A DNA stretch of 64,000 bases from Malus domestica (taxonomy: Eukaryota; Streptophyta; Magnoliopsida; Rosales; Rosaceae): assembly GCF_042453785.1 (NCBI RefSeq), contig NC_091663.1, positions 37,221,001-37,285,000 of the forward strand. Reading direction: 5' to 3'. Shown here one piece after another: positions 34,985 through 48,000 of the stretch. Each line of letters starts with the position of its first letter. Position 1 is the stretch's first letter. A program made the position numbers and the translations under genes. The notes under the pieces are model-generated. The model made no database searches. It had not been told where the DNA came from and was given only the letters and a program-made list of their open reading frames with translations.

Positions 34985-35390
34985 TTGTTCTCAGATTCAA
35001 ACCTTAAACAGCATTCGAAGATGGTAGACTTTGCATTGCCTGAAGAAATTAAAAGCTACATTAGCAAGCTGGGAAATGATGTTCCGAAACCGCAGCCCCT
35101 CGGTCGATTGTTGTTGTCTCAAAACGCAATAAAAACAAACTTTTTACCGCTACATTTGGATCCAAATATATTCAACGAAATCGAGCACAATGTGTTGAAT
35201 GGGAGACAAAATTATAGTGTTAAGTTGTAAAAGATAAACCCCCAGCAGATCCATCGGCCTCGGGGGCCTCGGTGCCCACAAGATCCGAGGTTGTTGCGTC
35301 TCCTATGGATCTGGTTAAGAACGAAAATTACTATGGTTTAACCAAGAACTGGAGTACTGGTGTTGTCAAAGGGCAAAAGTTTGCTGTCTG
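34985..35390 (+). pseudogene. Unrecognised small coding remnant
   Basis: An open frame of 81 residues (34985-35230; MVDFALPEEIKSYISKLG begins at codon 13) looks like real coding sequence by its composition. A second frame continues immediately downstream with DKPPADPSASGASVPTRSE and NENYYGLTKNWSTGVVKG until about 35390. The frames are offset by one base near 35225-35232. I do not recognise the family. It could be a broken fragment of a host gene or a spurious frame. An Au SINE lies 70 bp beyond it. Confidence 0.35.
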
Positions 35391-35463
35391 ACAGGAGAGA
35401 TTTTTCAGTGTGACCGGCAAATAGGATGGTATACCACGTGTCATTATATAAATGGTAGGATAT

Positions 35464-35626
35464 AAGGTCGTACCCAGTGCACAAGGCTCCCGCTTTACGC
35501 AGGGTATGGGAGAGGTGAATGTCGGCTAGCCTTACCCCCATTTATGGAGAGGCTGCTCCCAAGTCTCGAACCCGAGACCTACCGCTCATGGGCGAAGGCA
35601 CTTGCCATCGCACCAAGTGCGACCTC
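35464..35626 (-). mobile_element. Au-type SINE, second copy
   Basis: This minus-strand copy matches the SINE at 4668-4837 over its whole length, including GTCTCGGGTTCGAGACTT and GGGGGTAAGGCTAGCCGAC. It is flanked by the perfect 13-bp duplication AATGGTAGGATAT at 35451-35463 and 35627-35639. Confidence 0.9.
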
Positions 35627-35639
35627 AATGGTAGGATAT

Positions 35640-38428
35640 GTGTGTTAAAAATTTAATAACTTAAAAAATAAAATTTCTCACCACTTACATAAAAACACGT
35701 GGTGTACCGCTCGTGTTTCCGTCGCAATTAAAAATTTCTCGTCTGATAGTTTGTATAATGGAATGGACAACTAGGACATGTGTCATTAGATTAGTGAAGA
35801 GATGTCTTAAGATTGTTATAATGGAATGGACAACTGGGATTATGACCTGAGTGTAATTATTACAATTACAGTTAATGAATTAATCAAGCATATATACTTT
35901 GAATTAATTTGTAAATGCAATAGTATATATGTTTTTGTTGGTTTGTGCGCAAACTTACAAGTTTAAATTTCTTACTCATGTATTTTGTGTTTTTCATAAG
36001 ATACGCATATGACAATCCAATCGAGGTGATAATCGGCAATACATTACAAACTCTTCTTCATTTATGTTACAATACGTAGTTATTCCAGTATGATACAGAT
36101 GTTTCTAATTATTGTGTTAGTCTCCTCTAGTCCTATATATAAAATCAATCTAAAAGACTCTTCTTGATCTTTAATGATGATTTTGATCAATGATAGAACA
36201 CGATCTTGGATCCTATCATGTCTCGAACTTTGCCCGATTAATTTTGCGCAAAGAAGATTTCATTGCCCAAAATTTTTTACCGACGAATTTATACTTTGTG
36301 CGACGTATCATTTTTTGTTGGGCAAACACTTTTATGTAGTTGTGTATGCACCTACTATAATGTCTAATGCGGTAGAGAAAACTTAACTATCTTTAAAAGA
36401 TACACGACGATGGTATCTCAAGTCACTCACTCATTGTCCCATGTTTAACCGTACATTAGTGACTTCAAATATCGTCATCGTAGCATTCCAGACACATTAA
36501 AAGTTATTCTCGTAACAGGGGACCCCTCGACCCCTCTCCTGCAGTTATGATGCCTACTACTGCTGCCCAGTAACACTCATAGTGTTCTACAAGAATTGAG
36601 AGACACAAAACTACTACGCTGGGCTCCAATTCACTAATAAAACATAAAAAAAGCAAAGTTACGGTCTTTGAAAATTAACTGTACAAATTATGAAACCAAC
36701 CAACCCCATGACCCCATGACCCCATGACCCCTCACAGCCTTCACAAACAAAAAAATCCACAAAAACATGAAAAAAGAAGAGGAGAAGAGAAAGAGCTTTA
36801 ATTAATTGAAATTAGTGTGGAAAATACTAAAGCTTGTTGCTTTATGATACATCTGGCCGTTAGCAGCCAAATGATTGAGATTCTAGGTGGCGGTTGCTAG
36901 CTGGTTTTCTTTGTTCCCCTCCTCCACTGCCACCGCCGCGGGTTCTCCAAGTGATTCTCTCCTTTATCCGAGGGTTTTTTTGTCAATATACTCAAAAGCA
37001 TATGGTTGTCGTCGGCCTTTTTCTAGAACCAGAAGCACTTATCAGCTTCGTTTCTGATAAATAAGCTCTGGCAATTTCATGCCAATCCCTTCTTCTATGG
37101 TTTTTGACAAGGTTTGGATATTTATATATAATTTTACAACGCGGTAATACGCCAAATACTTATCATTAGGTATCAAACTTATTTTACACACATATAATTA
37201 TTGAAGCTATGTGAGTCGAACATGAGACAATATAAAACATCGATTACAACCAAGTATTAAACTCATCATTGATATATTGTATAGGTGAGTCGAACATAAA
37301 ATAATCGAACCGAAAACCAATACTTTGTAGGCAACGTGGCATGTGATGATGTAACAAAGTAAGTAAATAGTAGGCATTATATGTTGACTAACATATGGCG
37401 CAGATTTTGGCAAAACAAGTAACAACGGTAAGTCTTTTGGGAGGAAACAAAGACGCGTTCGTCAGTAGAAGTGTTTGATTTGATGTGAATCCCAGAATTC
37501 GAAGTGCGACCGTACGAGGGGGAGGAGGAGTGAGGGGATAAATAGCACTCTGATAAGTAGCAGCACAAGGGCCAGACAATCACTCATAGAGGAGCAGACG
37601 AGGGCGGCCCCACACATGACGGCACGAGTGGTTGCAACCTGGCGCTTTGGCAACTTGGGCTGACGCCAGCCTCGCAATATCGACACATCACTGACATTAC
37701 GGTCCCTCCGCCCCACCCCCGTGCGCAGCACCCAACAGGCAAGTCGAAACGTCACTGAAACGATATCTCGAACCGATTATGCATTGTGAATCCTTGTTAC
37801 ACGTTTCTGTTATTTGAAAATTTTAAAACAGTAAATAATTAATTTGAGATACCTCGCAATATCGATCAAATCCTCGAATTAGTTACAAAGATTTTGACTG
37901 TGTTTTTGTGTTTGTGCAGGAGGGTTTTGGGGGCCAAGATTGTGTCGGAAAGACATGATTTGTGTTGGGAATCGTGGAGGTTTAATTCAATTTCTATATT
38001 TGGTAAGGAACAAGATTAACTTAATTTCTGAACTTGATTAAGGAACAAGATTACTTTTTTATTGTCGAAGATTTTGTAAAAGATAAAAAAAAACATTATT
38101 ATTCAGATTTGAACTTTCCAACTTTGATGCGTGGAAAATGCTTTTTATTGTTGTGCAAATTGCAAATTTCAGCTGGCTTTGTCCTTCCTTTTTAGCTGTC
38201 GTTTTCTCTCACCACCCGTTTGTTTTTGTTTGGTTTTTTTTGTTTTCATGTACATCATTGGCATTTCATACCCCAAACCCTCCTCTTACTTGTTCCCTTT
38301 TTCCTTGTCCTTCTTCTTCTTCCCTTTGTTTCATATTTTTACTGGGTTTTTGCAGAGTTTTTAGACTCTGCTGCTCTCTCAGTTTGGTAATTTGCTAATT
38401 TGCTGTTAAGTGGAAGAGCAAACGACTA
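35640..38428. other. Intergenic upstream of the GH28 gene
   Basis: AT-rich spacer with a CCATGACC tandem near 36706-36731 and a GC-richer patch near 37500-37740 that opens short frames of low quality. The last 500 bp probably contain the GH28 promoter and leader. No other gene is seen. Confidence 0.5.
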
Positions 38429-38476
38429 ATGAAGAGCCTAGTAAGTACGTTGATTTTGATTTCTAGTGTTTGATTC

Positions 38477-38510
<34 letters not shown>

Positions 38511-40772
38511 ATGTTGGTTTTGAATTTTCATCATCTGGGAATCTGCAAAAGATGATCTTTCTGATCCAATGGTTGTTGGTTTTTACATTGTATATCGGAT
38601 TTGCGTACGATATTTGTGAAAGCCATCCACAAAAAATGGAAGATTAGTTTTATTTAATGATTCATGATTCTCAGATTAGATTGCTTCTTTGTTTTGCCTA
38701 CATTGTCGAGATCTTCGGACATTGAATGCTGTATACTTTAGTCTGTTTTACTCTCAATATTTTGCGTTCGCACTTTCTGTATCGTTGATTAAGGTTTCGA
38801 TTTTAGTGTGTTTTTCTTGGTGTTCTACCAAGTTAGGATTTCTGTAGGCATATCTCTAACTTCCCTTCAACGTTAATTTTCTTTTATTTCGCATTTTTCA
38901 GCTGGCCCTGGTTTTGATTCTGGCATTTACTAGTGCCGAGTATGATGGAGAAGGAAAGGACAGAGAATGCGAAGGGAAGAAGCTTTTCGATCCCAGACCT
39001 CACAGTGTGTCACTCTTGGAGTTTGGTGCAGTTGGAGACGGGAAAACATTGAACACAGTCGCCTTCCAAAACGCTATCTTCTATGTCAAGTCATTTGCTG
39101 ACAAGGGTGGTGCTCAGCTGTATGTTCCACCCGGCAGGTGGCTCACCGGGAGTTTTAACCTCACCAGCCACCTCACGCTCTTTTTGGAAGCCGGTGCCAT
39201 CATTCTTGGATCCCAGGTTCACATATAACACAAGTGAAAATTATTTCTCTACATCGTTCTCTTTCTGCACACTGTTGTTTATTTATGTCTCGATCTTCCT
39301 TTGATTTATTCAATCTAAAGGTCGGAAATAAACAGGGGTGTCCGGAAATCACTTTGCTGACAGAAATTTAACTCTGCCTTGTACCAAAAAAAAACTTTCC
39401 CACTTCTGTAAAAATTGCTCATTTTTGGCAATGCTTATGCAGGATTATGCTCACTGGGAAATTGTGGAACCCCTGCCTTCTTATGGTCGAGGGATTGACT
39501 TTCCGGGTTGGAGATATCGTAGCTTGATCAACGGAGACAATCTAACCGATGTGATGATAACAGGTGAGGATATTCATCCGTAAAATGGTTGTGTGCTGAG
39601 ATATATCCGAGTTCTGCCTTTCTTATGTAACTAATTCCACATTCAATAAATTTTACCAGGTGATAATGGAACCATTGATGGGCAGGGTTTCGTCTGGTGG
39701 GAGCAATTCAGCTATCATGCATTGAATTACAGCCGACCACATCTAGTCGAATTCACCAGATGCGAAAATGTCACTGTATCGAATTTAACCCTCTTGAACT
39801 CCCCTGCTTGGCACATTCATCCGACATACTGCAGGTACTGCTCGTAGCTTATGAGGTCAAATGTCACTTTTCTTGTATGCTCAACTCTACCAGATGCATT
39901 TCAAGAACTAATATGATGTTAAACTATATGTGTCGAAATAATGCAGGAATGTGCAAGTTCTGAACATAACTCTCCATGCTTCTCCTGCATCTCCATATAC
40001 TAGCGGTGTAGTCCCAGGTGCGTCAAAAATTCTGTTCACGCTGTTTATCTATCACTGCATCTCCATATACAAAGCCTAAATATATTTCGTTACGTGTAAC
40101 TCAGATTCTTCCGAACATGTTTGCATTGAGAACTGTAACATTAGTATGGGGCATGACGCAATTGTTCTCAAGAGCGGTTGGGATGAGTATGGAATTGCCT
40201 TTGGAAAACCAACCAAAAATGTGCACATCCGTGGCGTTAACCTTCAGTCTTCTTTAGGCTCCGGCCTGGCATTTGGCAGCGAGATGTCTGGAGGCATATC
40301 AAATGTTCGTGTAGAGCAGCTTCGTCTACATGACTCATTCATCGGCATTGCACTCAAGACAGCTATGGGAAGAGGAGGTTATATGAAAGACATAGTTATA
40401 TCCAATGTCGAATTGGAGAACATTCACTTGGCAATTGAGGCTACTGGTCAGATCGGTTTGCATCCTGATGAAAAATATGATCCCGATGAACTACCAGTTG
40501 TTAAAGGTATCACCTTTGAGAATATGGTTGGCACTAATGTTACATTAGCTGGAAACTTTTCTGGACTCGAAAAATCGCCTTTCACTTCCATCTGTCTCTC
40601 AAATATCTCATTCGCCCTCACTTGGAATTCTTCTACCTCGTGGTTCTGTTCCAATGTGATCGGTTTTTCACAGGAAGTTTCTCCCAAACCGTGTTCAAAC
40701 CTCCGGGACTCGGCTTTTAACTCTTCCTCAGATTGCTTCTTTCCGTTATATAATTATGCTTCAGTTTTGTGA
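38429..40772 (+). CDS. GH28 polygalacturonase-like protein with altered active site
   Basis: Exons 38429-38440, 38902-39216, 39443-39563, 39660-39834, 39947-40017 and 40105-40772 give 453 residues. A 12-nt first exon encodes MKSL; joined to exon 2 it yields a clean signal peptide (MKSLLALVLILAFTSA). The rest is the parallel beta-helix fold of glycoside hydrolase family 28 (LLEFGAVGDGKTLNT, YVPPGRWLTGSFNLTSHLTLF, DGQGFVWWE). GH28 enzymes cut pectin in the cell wall. At the active site the usual NTD motif is replaced by YTSG (SPASPYTSGVVPDSSEHV) and the usual DD by HDA in SMGHDAIVLKSGWDEYG. The clan I remember around Arabidopsis At4g23500 has similar changes, so this may be a subfamily trait. 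A secreted wall protein with doubtful hydrolase activity is the best call. Confidence 0.92.
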
Positions 40773-41635
40773 GATCAACGTCGAAAAGACAAAATCACCG
40801 GTTCCTTGCAGTCTGTACATTAGATACCGTTTATACAGGAGAATTTTCCAATAAAGCTCCATCTTCGAATCTTCCATCTCTTTGAATACAAACAGGCATT
40901 CTCTGCCTTGCTACGAGATCTTCCCAATCATTGGGGCGTCCTGATAGGCTCACGTAGAGCCTCGTTTCTTCGTGTACAAGGAAATTTTGGTAGTGCAGTA
41001 CAACTCAGATAGTCATTTGCTTCCATTGTATTTTTAGTTTTTCTTTGAATTTCTTTATATACGATGTAAATTTCGCTTAATGTGGACTGATACCAGTTTA
41101 ATCACTCATCATGGTCTGGCACCGAGAGGGTTAAGTGACTGATGTGATTGAAATTATGAGTAATTCGAGTTTAATGTACTGGTTAAGTCAAGTTTGGTAA
41201 TGAATGGACTTGTGCACCCTGCGCTATAGTTGGTTCTGTCGTTGTCCGCATTGTTGGAGGGAAACTTATCTGCACAGATGGTACAGTAATGGTATTTCAA
41301 GCCAATCACGCGTTGTCACATATTTAGATGTTTACCGAACTTCATTTCTTACTTTCCCACATGATAATGTTGCAGATGAAAATAACCATCCACTTTTCTA
41401 AGCTTCACTGCTAGTTCATATATTTCTCATGTCCAACAAAGACTACAAACCAAAAACCGGATGAAAAGAAATATGCACACCGTGAAGTTGACCGGAAAAG
41501 AAGAACGACGGAGAATAAAAAGGGTTTTTCACATATAATCCCGTGACAGAATGACGGAAATTAGAAAGAGGTTTTCACATATAAGCCCGCCCCGCGCGAC
41601 AACTTTACACGAAAATGCAGCCGAGGCTGCTGCAA
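40773..41635. other. Intergenic between GH28 and PR-10
   Basis: The GH28 3' UTR and the PR-10 3' flank meet here. No further gene, repeat or RNA is recognised. Confidence 0.5.
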
Positions 41636-43434
41636 CTATTCGTAAGCACCGGGACTTTCGAAGAGGTAAGCTTCAACGACTTTGTACATGCCCATTGCTC
41701 TTTCTTTGCCACCCCTGATTTCTTCCTCATTGATCTCCAAGTCACCGGCGGCGTGGTACTCACTCATCATCTTACAAGTACATCCGCCGTTAGGGGAAGC
41801 TTGAAAGCTTACCTCATAAGAAATGGACTTAATCTTGTCCGCCAGCACATCCCCTTCAATCAGAGTGTACTTGCACACCAAATTCTCCACGTCCAATGCG
41901 TCTATTCTGTTCTTCATGTACTTATAACGCGTACCTGCACATCGTTGATCACAAAACACGTGCGAAATTAGACATGAAACAGAGAAATGTGACGCGACAA
42001 AGATGATGATTTTTACTTGGGAGTGACCTCCACACTCTCTTTTGGTCCGCTTTCACTCTAGCAATGGAGAGAAACAAAGGGAGGGTACAGATGGAGAAAA
42101 CGAGAGTGTGAAAATCACTATCCTTTTACTCAATTGACCAAAAGAAAAATCCTTTACTCAGGGTCATCAATCACAAAATACGTGGTTGAAATTAGACATG
42201 AAGTAGGAAAATGTGACGTGATGAATATTTAATGGGAAGTTTCCGCACTTCGTGCTTGCACTCTTCCCTTTTATTTTAGCAATGGACATAAATAAAGGAG
42301 GAATAGAGATGGCAATGGTTCGATTTTGGGACAGAAATTGCATATCATTCCCATAACTATGAAAATTAATCATATTCATAACCGAAGTTAACTATAGGGT
42401 GTTATTTATAACCATATCCATGGGTAACAGATTCCTCATCAGTTAACAGTTATATCCATTTTCGTCCATGCAAAAAAACTATTCATTTAACTGACAATAT
42501 AATTTAATAGATACTAATTCTGTCATTGAATATCCACATCCAAATCATAAAAAACAATACAATACTTTCTGGAGGTATTCATGATAAGTCAAATGCGATA
42601 GCAAACATGAAAAAAAGGAAAAGGATGACAAAACAAATAAAACAACCACTACAGAAAAAGACGGAACAAATTATCAAATAATTTCAGTACTTATGAATGT
42701 ACATATATATTCATATTATTATAGACGAAATAAATTATCAAATAATTTCAATGCTTGTAAATATACATATATATTCATACGTATTATATCATAATATATG
42801 ATTTATTAATAGTGGTGGATTTGGGAATGGATATGGACCTCTATAACCATATCCAAACCGTAATTGAATAATATTCACGGTTTTCCCCAATCTCCAAAAC
42901 ATACCCAAATTTTCATCCCCAAATCCACCATCTTCGGACGGTTATCCACAGTTATCGGGTTTAACGGGTTGGATTGTCATGTCCAAGAAAGATGCAGCAG
43001 TGGAGAAAACATAAGTGTGAAAACCACTATTTTTAGGATTAGGGTCTTCGAACACAAGATTTGACGTGACGAAGATGATGATTTTAATAGAGAGTGATTT
43101 ATGCACTCCCTTTTTCTCTGCCTACCCTTTTCCCTTTTGCTTTAGCAACGGACATAAACAAAAGGAGGACGCACAAGTGGAGAAAACAGAAGTGCGAAAA
43201 TCACTATCCTTGTGATTAGGGTCATCGACACATGGTTTATTTATGATTACCCTCAGCAAAGTTGATCTGCTTGATGCTTCCTGCGCCGCCATCGCCGTGG
43301 ATGATTTCGATGCTCTTGATGGCCTGAGGCATGAGCTTGGGGATGAGATTGTGGGAGTCTATGATCAAGGCCTTGAACAACCTGTCTGCTGCAACTGGAC
43401 TTGTAAATTCCTGGCTCAAACTTATGGAACTCAT
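41636..43434 (-). CDS. PR-10/Bet v 1 family protein (Mal d 1-like)
   Basis: Exons 43434-43251 and 41934-41636 give 160 residues, the normal PR-10 length, with the intron splitting a glycine codon at position 62 as in almost all PR-10 genes. These small cytosolic proteins have a ligand-binding cavity and are induced by pathogens and stress; several are food or pollen allergens. The P-loop-like [16 protein letters not shown] is present, followed by [38 protein letters not shown] and the final helix. The N-terminus [12 protein letters not shown] differs from the usual MGVFTYE start, so this is a diverged branch and not a close Mal d 1 copy. The intron is large (1316 bp) and packed with repeats. 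A TATA box lies about 75 bp upstream of the start. Confidence 0.93.
41942..43230. repeat. Repeat-expanded PR-10 intron
   Basis: A unit of about 180-190 bp with shared words (ATTAGACATGAA, GTGGAGAAAAC, GAAAATCACTATCC) occurs about three times: 41942-42125, 42164-42305 continued at 42990-43030, and 43038-43210. The middle unit is split by about 680 bp of AT-rich sequence (about 42306-42989). That insert begins ATGGCAATGGTTCGATTTTG and ends GGGTTGGATTGTCATG, weakly inverted ends like those of hAT-type non-autonomous elements. Confidence 0.65.
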
Positions 43435-43510
43435 CGTAATTAGCTAACTAATTAGCCTTGCAAATATGAAAAATGATTAGAGTTGAGGGTTGAGAACTGA
43501 ATTGGCTCAA

Positions 43511-43519
43511 TATTTATAG
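43511..43519 (-). promoter_or_regulatory. TATA box of PR-10
   Basis: On the minus strand CTATAAATA lies about 75 bp upstream of the PR-10 start codon, a good distance for a short plant leader. Confidence 0.7.
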
Positions 43520-45004
43520 ATTCGAATTTCTAAATTTTATGTAGTTGGCTTTGTTGGACCATATACTACCTGCTATAAATGTAAGCCGTGGAACACAAGA
43601 TTTGACCTGCAAAAATATTTTGTTGGCTAATACCGTTGTAAGATTATTAATTAATTATGATTAATTGTTTTATTTGCATGTGATGGATATGAAATTTTGT
43701 CTAATCAACTAACTTTTCTTGTCCTTAGTAGATTGTTAGAAGCATCTAAATCATTTTTAAGAAAATATAATGCACTAACTTGTTTGGATAACCACCCTTT
43801 GGTTGGTGATTAAAAATTTGGACTAATTTTTTTATTGTTGCGTGTCATTCATTTAAATATAAAATAATTAGATGATATTTTTATGTTAAAAATGTAGAGT
43901 ACATGTATCTCTTAAGGTTGTTAAAGGTTCAAAAACTAAAAAATGACCCAATTGAAGCCCCTCTCCTAGCCTAAACTAATTCAAATTTGACAATTCAAAT
44001 TTTGGGACCCAGCTCCTCTGCTCCATAAATTGATTCAAATTTGACGATTGGATTTGAAAATTTTCAATGGCCAAGAAGGCAACTGCTAGTTTATGTCAAT
44101 CAGTCAATCATTAAATTTTTTTTTTTTAAGGAGGACTTTAAAAAAAATTCAAAAAATATATAGTTTTTTCTATAAACATCTATCCCATTTCTCACATCCT
44201 CTTCACCGTACCTCATTTTAATTCAATTTTTTACATTCTATTCATCTCAAATATTTTTTTCATGCACACACCTCTCTTACCTCTTCTAATAATCCAAATT
44301 TACATTATTTTTTTTCAAATGGCCACTCTTCAACCAAAGGAAAGGTTGAGATTATATAAAGAGAAGAATTTTGGAAGCTTATTCATTTAGCAACACGTGA
44401 TACACAAAAATCATGTCTAGATAACCTTATTTTATTATGGTAGTTTAATTAAATTAAGCAATAAATTTAAAGAACAAACTTAAAACTAATAAATAATTGA
44501 GGGGCTTAAGATGGTATGTGAACATGACATGACACTGTTCATTTAACAATAATGTTTTGCAGGGCTATAAATCTGAACGTGGCTATGTCTAGCCCCTTAG
44601 TTTCGAGGTGGCCTTAGAGCCAACCAGCCAACCTAAGAAAGGCTAAGCATATTAACAAATGGAGATACGAACTCAAGACTTCTGGTATATAGAAACACTT
44701 GCAACCGCTTAAAAATTGAGCATATCAATTACAAGAAAGTGGAAAAATAGAATTTATAAACAGTATTTGCCATCCACACCAAAGTATGGCAGGATTTGTG
44801 TACATAACTCACTCTTAAACATATACAAGCAACTGGATTTATTATTGCTGCACTTGAACTGTATTTATATGAAATTACAAGATTTTTTTTTTTTTTTAAA
44901 CAAGAAGAATGTAGTAACACCTCTCTCAGTAACAAATAAAAAAAATCATTGAAAAATAAAAGAAGAAACCTCAATCATTCCCTCAACGTATCTAGTTAAC
45001 ACCT
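43520..45004. other. Intergenic between PR-10 and the kinesin
   Basis: The PR-10 promoter side is followed by AT-rich sequence. Near 44580-44700 there is an old-repeat remnant of the ...GAACTCAAGACTTC... type. No gene is seen. Confidence 0.5.
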
Positions 45005-48000
45005 CTACTTTCTACTCCCAGCTTTTCGTTTCATCTCAGCTGGAACTGGCTGCCTTGCAGCCCGATGTGGTACCCCGTTCAAAGATTTTCGTGAAGGGCC
45101 TAGAGAAGGATTAAAACTTTTCCTGCAAAACCATTAGTAACTTCTTTAGCAAGCAGATTGTATAAAACTCACTAAACTAAATGTACATGCAAACAGAATG
45201 CCAAGTTCCAATTACCTTGGTTCTAGGCTTTTCATTGGCTTTCCGTTAGGTTTCTTGGTTTTCGATGCAATGCCATTGCCTATGCTAGTAAGTTTAGTCT
45301 GATTGAATTGCCAGAGAAAATCTGGCTCTGAAGAGTCGCTCGTGGCAGCATCAAGATCATCCATTTCATCGGTGCTAGCAACATTGAACTTGTTGCTTCC
45401 CACGAACATATTGTAGGATTGGTCTGGATAAACCTTGGAAGAATCCTGGAGATATTTCTGGTAGAAACCATCAGATAAATTCCCATTGTCTGCTCCCCAG
45501 GATCCTAAAGGATTTCCAAGCCTCCTTGCTTCTTGCTTGTTCACCATAACCTTATCAACCCACTCGCCCGAGCTCACGTCTCTATCATTCTCCTCATAGT
45601 TCTGGATAGGACTATCAACTGGGGGCCAGGGTGATGAATTCCCTAGTAGCTCATCAAGATCAAAGCTTTGTCTTTTTGTCCTCGAAGCAGAATTGTCGTC
45701 AAGCTACAAAAGGAAGACATCAAACAAGAGCACTAAGTTCACAATGATTCGAGCATACGAACTGAATACTGTTCAGGCCAGAAACTACAAGGCATGCCAG
45801 AAGAATGAGGCATAAAAAATTTGGCGTGACATCCACTGACAGTACTAAAATGACGGTTTCCTTCAGAATCACCATCAAAAGCTTAGACTTACCTCGATTT
45901 TGCCTACCATTGGTGTCCTGCAACCATTCAGATCGCCCATCATGTCTGTACCCTGACGGTTAGAATGAAATGGTGACAGCTCGCTAGCTTTCGTCCTGGA
46001 TTTATCAGAGCTGCCACAGACTTGGCGTTGATTGCGTTCAGCTTCCTCCTCCTTCCTGGCTAGTGATGCCCTAAGACCAGCAATCTGATAACAAAGAAAA
46101 TTTCAGTATAAGATTGGAACGATACAAGTCAGAGTGTGACAGAGAATGTAAAAACCTGTTCTTTGAGAGCTTTGACATCTGTGCTATCTTTGTTTACTTG
46201 GGCTGCACCAAGTTCAACTGTGGCTACTCGCTCTGCAAATTTGAGCGTGCTTATTGTTTCACCAACAGCATCTGGCTCAGGGCTTATGTGAACAAACATA
46301 AGTGTCTTGGCCTGTCCACCTGAAATATGATTACAAATAGAGAACCATTAACAAAAGTTTCTTGACAATCTGGGCTAAAATCTCTCGAGAAGGCATGAGT
46401 TAGTTAACCGTACCAAGTGAATCTTGGAGCAGCTGTGTTAGTTTACTATTTCTATATGGAACATGTGGATTCTTTTGGGCAAGGGAAGCGATCACATCTC
46501 CTAAAGCTGAGAGGGATTTGTTAATATGTTGAGCTTCTTTTAGTCTATCTCCGGTCACCTCAGATTTGTCCACCCTCTCACTTCCCGCAAGATCAACCAG
46601 ATGCATACAGCCACGAAGAATAGCTCCTGATGTCAAATCCCTTCCTTGAACATGAACAGTCAAGCAACTGCAGATTGATAAAAGTTAGAATTGGCGAATT
46701 GCAGCTTATGTATTTACACCCATTCAACCCTCTCCCTCTCCCTCCCGCTCACACACACACACACACACAAAGAGAAGTTTAGATTCTCACCTGTGAGAAC
46801 GACTACTACGGTCATTCAGGGCAGTTGCACCCACAACACGATTCCTATGTCCAAGGTTCATCAGATCAATAACAGCAGATGTTGATGACACAGGAACAAG
46901 ATTTGCATCTGGCACATTCAGACCTGTCTGAGAACTATTACGAATTTCTAATGTACGAATAGTTAAGGAAAGCCTGGAATATGTGAAAGACAACATAAGT
47001 TTTTGGATTATCACAAGTGTTTGACAAGTAGCTTGACTAAAGCCAAATTTCATGAACTATTGGAGAAAAAAAAGTATAAAAGCAGTAAACTAGTAAAGGA
47101 TATCTTTTGTTACTCCCGTCAGTAACAAGGAGATCTCGTACTTGCTCGTTATAGATCTCAATCATTTGAACAGAAACATCATAAAAGAAAGTGTCCTTTC
47201 TTTGATCTGCTATAACAAACAAATCTCCCAATGCCCTAAAATTTACACCTTGGCTTTTCTCCGTAAGCTCTCTGGGTCCACTCTAATCAATTAAACAACA
47301 AAAGTTAGTGATAGTATGTTAATCAATCAAGCAATCTACAGTTCACATAAAATAACATGTGTACAGTGATAGACAGCTTATGTTACCATAGTGTAAGTTT
47401 TGCCCGATCCAGTTTGGCCGTATGCAAATATGCAAACATTGTAACCATCAAGGACCGACCGAATCAATGGGTGCATGTCAGAGAAAACATCAGCTGCGAT
47501 GCAGTAGAAAATAACATTGTGACAAATATAATCAAATGTGTAGATTATTTAAACTCCGAAGACTATTTCCATCTTAGTAAACCTTCTTAAGAGAAGCTTA
47601 CCAACCTTGGGTTGCAGATGGCCCGAATACTTTGTTGAAACTGAAGGACTTGCGTCCGTTCCCATGCCTTGCTGGGGTGTTAATAGTGATATTTCCATCT
47701 TCTATATGATCCACAGTACTTAAGCAGTTTGATACTCCAGATAAGAAGGGTCTCACTCGACAATAAACCCTGATACTTCCTAATCAACACACCATACAAC
47801 TAATTAGACATTTTGAGGACTAGCATTATGAAGGCAGACACAAAACTTAGAGATTAGGCAGCCACCAATTATTCTATTACCTTTGAGGTCTTGGACTTGA
47901 TTGTAAAGCTTTCGATTTTCTTCAAGAACTCTGTGATATCCACTCGCTGCATGAGCTAGGCCGTGAATGTGCAAACCTATGGAAGCAGAAAATTGAATGA

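Noticed and set aside
35338-35541. Minus-strand frame of 67 codons with [16 protein letters not shown]
   Set aside because: Most of it is the translated Au SINE body, so it is not a gene.
37207-37755. Overlapping minus-strand frames of 60-97 codons in a GC-richer patch
   Set aside because: Composition is mixed, no family is recognised, and frames overlap each other without splice sites that would connect them.
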